A stretch of DNA of 37,744 bases, from positions 1-37,744 of the IMG/VR virus record IMGVR_UViG_3300047355_000338; one strand, 5' to 3'. Position numbers and translations under genes: made by a program. Positions 34,243 to 37,744 of the stretch are shown in pieces (position 1 is the first letter of the stretch; every line of letters begins with the position of its first letter). Under the pieces are notes generated by a model. The model worked only from the letters and a program-made list of their open reading frames with translations. It searched no databases and was not told where the DNA came from. Source of the DNA: a virus.

Positions 34243-35850
34243 TTATAGGTTGTTTAAATCTTTAACATAGATTTTACCATAGAATTCTGGTCTTACCATT
34301 TTCTTAGCGTATCTAGTCATTACACCTCTTCTTGGTGTAAAGTTAGTTGGGTCATATACAAGAGGAGTCATAATTAACGGTACATATGGTGCATAAACAG
34401 CTCCAGTTTCAAGGAAATTACTTCCTTTAAATCCTAATAAGATTTCGTTAGAAGTCATATAAGGGTTTTTGTAAACTGTATATCTGTTTGATAAAGAACC
34501 AACAGTAGTTACACCTGCAGCGAAAGATGAAGCATCTTTATCAGCTGAAACTGCAAATCCTGGAATAGATTCTAAAATTGTACATACGTCAGGAGAAGCA
34601 ACAACGAAGTTAGCTCCACCTCTTAAAGTTAATTGGTGTATCTTGTTAGATACTTTATTCAACTTAGCTCCTAAAGTCTGGAACCAAGAGTTTTTAGTAT
34701 AAGCTGCAGAATTACTTCCAGCAACCCATCCACTTGTGTTTGCATCATACTCTTCACCTAAAGATACTGACCAGTATTCAGTTGTTAAAGCATTTGATTT
34801 TAACATATCAAGGATTTCTAGGTCAATCTCTAATGAGATGTACTCAGATAACATTGAAGTTAATTCAGCTTCAGCATCAATACTGTGGTATGCATTTAAA
34901 TCTTGAGCTAATTCAGGAGTCCATACAGCCTTTAGTTTTCTAGTCTTAGCAACAATTGCTTCAGACTTTAATTCTAAATCAACTTCAGGAATACCTATAT
35001 CACTTGCAGGTTCTTGTGGAGAAGCATCTTCGAAGTCTCCTCTGTTTGCAGCGATTGGTTGTTGTGAATGTTTAACTGCTAAATCACCACCTAAAGATGA
35101 GATTTTTGCGAATGTAGTAATTACTTCTGAACCTACATTACCAGAAACACTAGAGTGTGCTGGGTAGTAAGAATCTGCAGATGCGAAATCTGAAGATGAG
35201 ATGTAAAAACTTCTTACACCATCTAAATCAGGTCTTACTAATTCAGATGCGTTAAATTTAATACTAGCTAATGAACCATCAGCAACTGAAGCTGATAATG
35301 ATGCATCATAATTTACATCTGCCCAAGAAGCAGAAGCGATAGTTAAATCACTATTACCTACTGAATCAGATACGTCATTTGCAGTATATGCAAATCTACC
35401 TTCACCATAAAGACCATTTACAGCAGAATCAGTTGAACCTAGGTCATTTCCAGTACCACCAAAAAGTGATTTTCCAGAAAATCCAGGGTTACCTGGTTGT
35501 GCAGTACCATATTTGAAATCTAAATAAAAGATTAGACCAGATGGTAAGTTCATTGGTTGAACACTAACGAATTCTTTCGATGCAATTTCACCGAAGATAC
35601 GTCTTACTAATGGTAGAGCTACTCCACTCCACTCTTCATTTCCACCACCTGTACCGGTAGCAGTAGCTTCATCAAGCAATTGTTTTGCTTGGTTTTCTAA
35701 CAATACAGAAATCTGTGATTGTTCTCTCTCTCCTAAACCTTCTAAAAGTCCAGTTTGTTCCCATTTTCCTTTAAGCTCTCTTGTTTCAGCAAGCATAACT
35801 GATTGTGGGTTCTTTCCTTCCATAAGTTTAGATAAATCAAAATTTGCCAT
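34243..35850 (-). CDS. 23: Major capsid protein, gp23-like
   Basis: The protein is 535 residues, close to T4 gp23 (521). Recognisable features are the N-terminal DLSKLMEGKNPQSVMLAETRE segment with alternating helices, the VRRIFGEIASKEFVSVQPMN stretch that matches the conserved 'GxQPMNxPxGLIFYL' start of the HK97-fold domain, and the C-terminal MTRYAKKMVRPEFYGKIYV. T4 gp23 loses about 65 residues to the gp21 protease, which cuts after (L/I)-x-E; here L59-D60-E61 before ATATGTGGG is the best-placed equivalent (inference). The gene starts 26 nt after the scaffold gene with AAGGA before the ATG, and is followed by a strong terminator, so scaffold and capsid are probably one transcription unit. 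Confidence 0.95.
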   Translation of the reverse strand: MANFDLSKLMEGKNPQSVMLAETRELKGKWEQTGLLEGLGEREQSQISVLLENQAKQLLDEATATGTGGGNEEWSGVALPLVRRIFGEIASKEFVSVQPMNLPSGLIFYLDFKYGTAQPGNPGFSGKSLFGGTGNDLGSTDSAVNGLYGEGRFAYTANDVSDSVGNSDLTIASASWADVNYDASLSASVADGSLASIKFNASELVRPDLDGVRSFYISSSDFASADSYYPAHSSVSGNVGSEVITTFAKISSLGGDLAVKHSQQPIAANRGDFEDASPQEPASDIGIPEVDLELKSEAIVAKTRKLKAVWTPELAQDLNAYHSIDAEAELTSMLSEYISLEIDLEILDMLKSNALTTEYWSVSLGEEYDANTSGWVAGSNSAAYTKNSWFQTLGAKLNKVSNKIHQLTLRGGANFVVASPDVCTILESIPGFAVSADKDASSFAAGVTTVGSLSNRYTVYKNPYMTSNEILLGFKGSNFLETGAVYAPYVPLIMTPLVYDPTNFTPRRGVMTRYAKKMVRPEFYGKIYVKDLNNL

Positions 35851-35876
35851 TTTTATTTTTCCTTATTTTAGTTAAA

Positions 35877-37076
35877 TTAATTAATGTTTGCTAATTTCTT
35901 AAATCTATCAGCCATCGTGTTAGTTGATTCAGTAATTACTTCTTTTTTAGGAGCAGTACTTGCAACTGGTTTAGATGCGAATGATTCTGTGATTTTAGCT
36001 TGTTTTACTTTTTTTGCAGTACCACCAATTTTTAGTGATTCCGCTAATGTACTAAATACTAGTTTTACTTCTCTAACATTCTTAGTTCTATCTAATGTTT
36101 CAACAACTTTATGTTTTTGGTCGTTGTTTAAGTCATAAGACCTGAATAGTTTGTTAGTGTAAAGTAATTTTGCATTTAATAAATTTACTTCGTTAATTGT
36201 AGATTTAAGTTCCTTGATAGTATCCATTGCTTCTGTAAGCTCTGATTTTACTTCTTCAAGTTCGTTAGTTTCTTCTACAACTTCTTCAGAAACTTCTTCT
36301 TCAGATACTTCCTTATCACCATATCCCATTTCTCTTAGGATTTCGTCTAAGTCAATTTCTTCATCCATGTCATCTTCTTCTTCGGAGTGTTCTTCACCTT
36401 CTTCAGATACTTCTTCTTCAGAGTGATGTTCATCTTCGTGAGATTCGATTTCATCAGATGCGATGTCAGATACTTGTTCTTCTTCTTCATCATCAAGTTC
36501 TTCTTCAACTTCATCAGCTTCTTCCTCGTGAGAGTCTTCGTCTAATTCAGCTTCTAATTCTTTAATGATTGATTCTAAGTCAAGTTCATCTTCATCTTCT
36601 TCTTCAGATACTTCTTCTTCTTGCTCTTCAGCTTCCTCAGAATAATTTTCATCTTTCGATTCTTCTTCTTCTGATTCTTCTTCAGCAACAACTTCAGTTT
36701 CTTCTTTTACTTCTTTTTCTTCTTCAGCTTCTTCAGCAACAACTTCAGTTTCTTCAGATACTTCTTCTGATTCCTCAGATACAGTTTCAGTTGATTCTTC
36801 AACTTCTTCTTTATCTTCTTCTTCAGTTACAGTTTCTTCTGTTACTTCTTCTGCAGCTTCTTCTACTGTTTCAGTTTCTTCTACTACTTCGTTTTCTTCA
36901 ACCTTTTCTTCTTCCTCTTCACCTTCTTCAATTTCTTGTTGAAGTTTTTGAGATAGAATAGATTGTAAACGAGGTGTAAAAGCTTCTTCTAAAGCTATCT
37001 TTGCATTTGCAATTGCCGTTTCTCTAACTGCTTTTGCATCAGCGATAGCTTCTTTCAATAAATTTGAATTTGCCAT
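35877..37076 (-). CDS. 22: Prohead core/scaffold protein, gp22-like
   Basis: The protein is 399 residues. After a short N-terminal helix (KEAIADAKAVRETAIANAKI) about residues 50-270 are almost entirely Glu/Asp with Ser, Val and Thr. The C-terminal part (about 280-399) is a regular helical domain with LNAKLLYTNKLF and VVETLDRTKNVREVKLVF, and it ends MADRFKKLANIN, the pattern I associate with gp22 scaffold proteins of marine T4-like phages. It lies directly upstream of the major capsid gene, as in T4. gp22 forms the inner core on which gp23 assembles and is later destroyed by the prohead protease. T4 gp22 is about 270 residues; the excess here is the acidic tract. The start has AAAGG upstream. 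No separate prohead protease gene lies between this gene and the capsid gene. Confidence 0.85.
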   Translation of the reverse strand: MANSNLLKEAIADAKAVRETAIANAKIALEEAFTPRLQSILSQKLQQEIEEGEEEEEKVEENEVVEETETVEEAAEEVTEETVTEEEDKEEVEESTETVSEESEEVSEETEVVAEEAEEEKEVKEETEVVAEEESEEEESKDENYSEEAEEQEEEVSEEEDEDELDLESIIKELEAELDEDSHEEEADEVEEELDDEEEEQVSDIASDEIESHEDEHHSEEEVSEEGEEHSEEEDDMDEEIDLDEILREMGYGDKEVSEEEVSEEVVEETNELEEVKSELTEAMDTIKELKSTINEVNLLNAKLLYTNKLFRSYDLNNDQKHKVVETLDRTKNVREVKLVFSTLAESLKIGGTAKKVKQAKITESFASKPVASTAPKKEVITESTNTMADRFKKLANIN

Positions 37077-37151
37077 TTGTTTTTAAACCTTTCGTTTTGT
37101 TTTCGTGAAAATATTAAGGGATTTTCAATAAGAATTAATTATCGGTTTGGT

Positions 37152-37203
37152 CACCCATCATAAGAATTGTGGGTATTCATAAACCATAAAATGTGAACCC
37201 ACA
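37152..37203 (-). promoter_or_regulatory. Structured 5' leader of the scaffold gene
   Basis: The 165-nt gap between bS21 and the scaffold gene holds three complementary segments. On the coding strand TGTGGGT (37203-37197) can pair with ACCCACA (37174-37168) around a 22-nt loop, or the ACCCA part of the latter can pair with TGGGT (37157-37153). The two hairpins are mutually exclusive. There is no U-tract, so this is not a simple terminator. A role in translation or mRNA stability is possible; pairing was found by eye only. Confidence 0.35.
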
Positions 37204-37217
37204 TTGAGTGAGTTATT

Positions 37218-37231
37218 GTATATAAATATAG
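37218..37231 (-). promoter_or_regulatory. Candidate late promoter for the scaffold-capsid genes
   Basis: The coding strand reads CTATATTTATATAC just after the bS21 stop codon. It matches the AT box found before other late genes here, but lies about 140 nt before the scaffold start instead of the usual 20-40 nt, which would give a long 5' leader. Confidence 0.5.
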
Positions 37232-37241
37232 AATATATATT

Positions 37242-37553
37242 TTAAACGTTCTTTTTTGTAGAATTGTTTTTATCTGTTGGTTTTTGATTCTTTGGTTTTT
37301 TCTTCTTTTTAGTATAAAACCTTATTGAAGTATCACCATCATCTATTTTACCAAGTATAGTTTCTTTCTGTTGTTCTCTAATAGCTTGTTGTTTGGCTTT
37401 TCTACGAACTGTTGTGGGTTTTGTGTAGTATCTTCTTTCTCTAAGTTCTAAAAGATGACCTGAATCCATGGTTCTTCTTTTTAACTTTTTAAGTGCTCTG
37501 TTGATATCTCCTTTGATTACCTTAACAGAAACAATTGATTTCTTTTTACTCAT
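37242..37553 (-). CDS. rpsU: Phage-encoded ribosomal protein bS21 with basic C-terminal extension
   Basis: The protein is 103 residues. Residues about 8-62 follow the bS21 pattern: a VKV strand, then DINRALKKLKRRTMDSGHL, then ELRERRYYTKPTTVRRKAKQ, corresponding to the helix, the 'LRxRxxxxKPxxxRR' segment and the basic helix of bacterial S21. Bacterial bS21 is usually 60-75 residues; here about 40 more residues follow, ending in a Lys-rich tail (TKKKKKPKNQKP). bS21 sits on the small subunit next to the anti-Shine-Dalgarno end of 16S rRNA and affects mRNA selection. Phage-borne bS21 genes are known from marine and other phages, where exchange with the host protein is proposed to favour phage mRNAs. 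The gene has its own promoter-like element and lies just upstream of the scaffold gene, so late expression is likely. Identification is confident; the effect on the ribosome is inference. Confidence 0.88.
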   Translation of the reverse strand: MSKKKSIVSVKVIKGDINRALKKLKRRTMDSGHLLELRERRYYTKPTTVRRKAKQQAIREQQKETILGKIDDGDTSIRFYTKKKKKPKNQKPTDKNNSTKKNV

Positions 37554-37579
37554 TCTCCTAATTTTAGTGTAACGTTATT

Positions 37580-37592
37580 TTATATAAGTATA
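37580..37592 (-). promoter_or_regulatory. Candidate late promoter element before the bS21 gene
   Basis: The coding strand reads TATACTTATATAA, 26 nt before the bS21 start codon. The identical 13-mer occurs before the tail sheath gene (6225-6237) and the 1494-residue fibre gene (20128-20140), which supports a shared promoter box. Function is inferred from position and repetition. Confidence 0.5.
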
Positions 37593-37605
37593 TACGTTTG
37601 AAGTT

Positions 37606-37744
37606 TTAAGAACCTGAACCTGTTCCTGATTTTCTTCCTTTGGTATGTGTAGAAACATTGATAGGTTTCTTACCCTGTCCTGCAGATGATTTACCACCTC
37701 TATTAGATTTATTTTGTGCTGCTCTTTTTCTACGAGTTGCAGAT
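37606..37744 (-). CDS. C-terminal end of an unidentified basic protein (partial)
   Basis: An open frame enters from the right edge of the window and ends at a TAA stop at 37606-37608, giving the last 45 residues of a protein whose start lies outside. The visible part is low-complexity and strongly basic, with SATRRKRAAQNKS at the left and THTKGRKSGTGSGS at the end, rich in K, R, G, S and N. No domain is recognisable. In T4 the genes before scaffold and capsid are the portal (gp20), small core proteins and the prohead protease (gp21), so this could be the disordered tail of one of these, but nothing in the 45 residues decides that. The frame is inferred to be real because it ends just before a promoter-like element and the next gene. 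Confidence 0.55.
   Translation of the reverse strand, partial: SATRRKRAAQNKSNRGGKSSAGQGKKPINVSTHTKGRKSGTGSGS

Noticed and set aside
36569-36961. Plus-strand Leu-rich frame opposite the scaffold gene
   Set aside because: It is the antisense of the Glu-rich GAA/GAG codon tract; composition is explained by the repeat and there is no ribosome binding site.
1-37744. tRNA genes, insertion sequences, integrase or attachment sites
   Set aside because: None was recognised by eye in the gaps; all gaps over 100 nt were read and hold only promoter-like boxes, hairpins or palindromes.

Overview
The window is the late structural region of a tailed, contractile-tail (myovirus) phage of the T4 superfamily, far from T4 itself. 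Every supported gene lies on the minus strand, so transcription runs from high to low coordinates. DNA is visibly AT-rich, genes are packed with short gaps or overlaps, and no bacterial housekeeping gene is present except a phage-carried ribosomal protein bS21. Tail sheath, tail tube, major capsid, scaffold and neck proteins are all recognisable from sequence. Fibre proteins built of S/G/T/N-rich modules of this kind are, from my memory of the families, typical of uncultured marine T4-like phages; the host cannot be named from this window.

Layout in transcription order. (1) 37744-34243, head: the basic C-terminus of a gene cut by the window edge, bS21, the acidic scaffold/core protein (gp22-like) behind a leader of about 140 nt, and the major capsid protein (gp23-like), closed by a strong terminator. 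(2) 34089-30517, neck and tail completion: gp13-like, gp14-like and gp15-like proteins, then two small proteins that share a beta motif with the gp15-like C-terminus. (3) 30514-6628, a block of about 24 kb of fibre/adhesin genes: a 2227-residue protein with cadherin-like repeats, a 197-residue protein, a 947-residue protein, two fibres of about 1500 residues each ending in an S74 self-cleaving chaperone, smaller fibre proteins of 217 and 425 residues, a GT-B glycosyltransferase, and a protein that carries an intein-like Hint domain. (4) 6555-1, tail: a small coiled-coil protein, tail sheath (gp18), tail tube (gp19), a gp26-like baseplate protein overlapping a gp51-like frame, a small unknown protein, and the 5' part of the tape measure gene, which runs off the left edge.

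Regulation visible in sequence: four hairpin-plus-U-tract terminators, and a recurrent intergenic AT element (coding strand TATA[C/T]TTATATAA or CTATATTTATA) placed mostly 20-40 nt before start codons and directly after each terminator. This looks like the phage's late promoter. Almost all start codons have an AAGGA/AGGAG ribosome binding site.

Most interesting points: a probable programmed frameshift at a T7 run fusing the gp26-like protein to the gp51-like frame upstream of the tape measure; a Hint domain with intact Cys1, TxxH and terminal HN but Lys at +1, inside a virion protein; phage bS21 with a long basic tail beside uniformly Shine-Dalgarno-led late genes; a glycosyltransferase embedded among the fibre genes; and an alternating-hairpin leader before the scaffold/capsid genes. 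All functional statements are from reading sequence and family knowledge; no database search was run.
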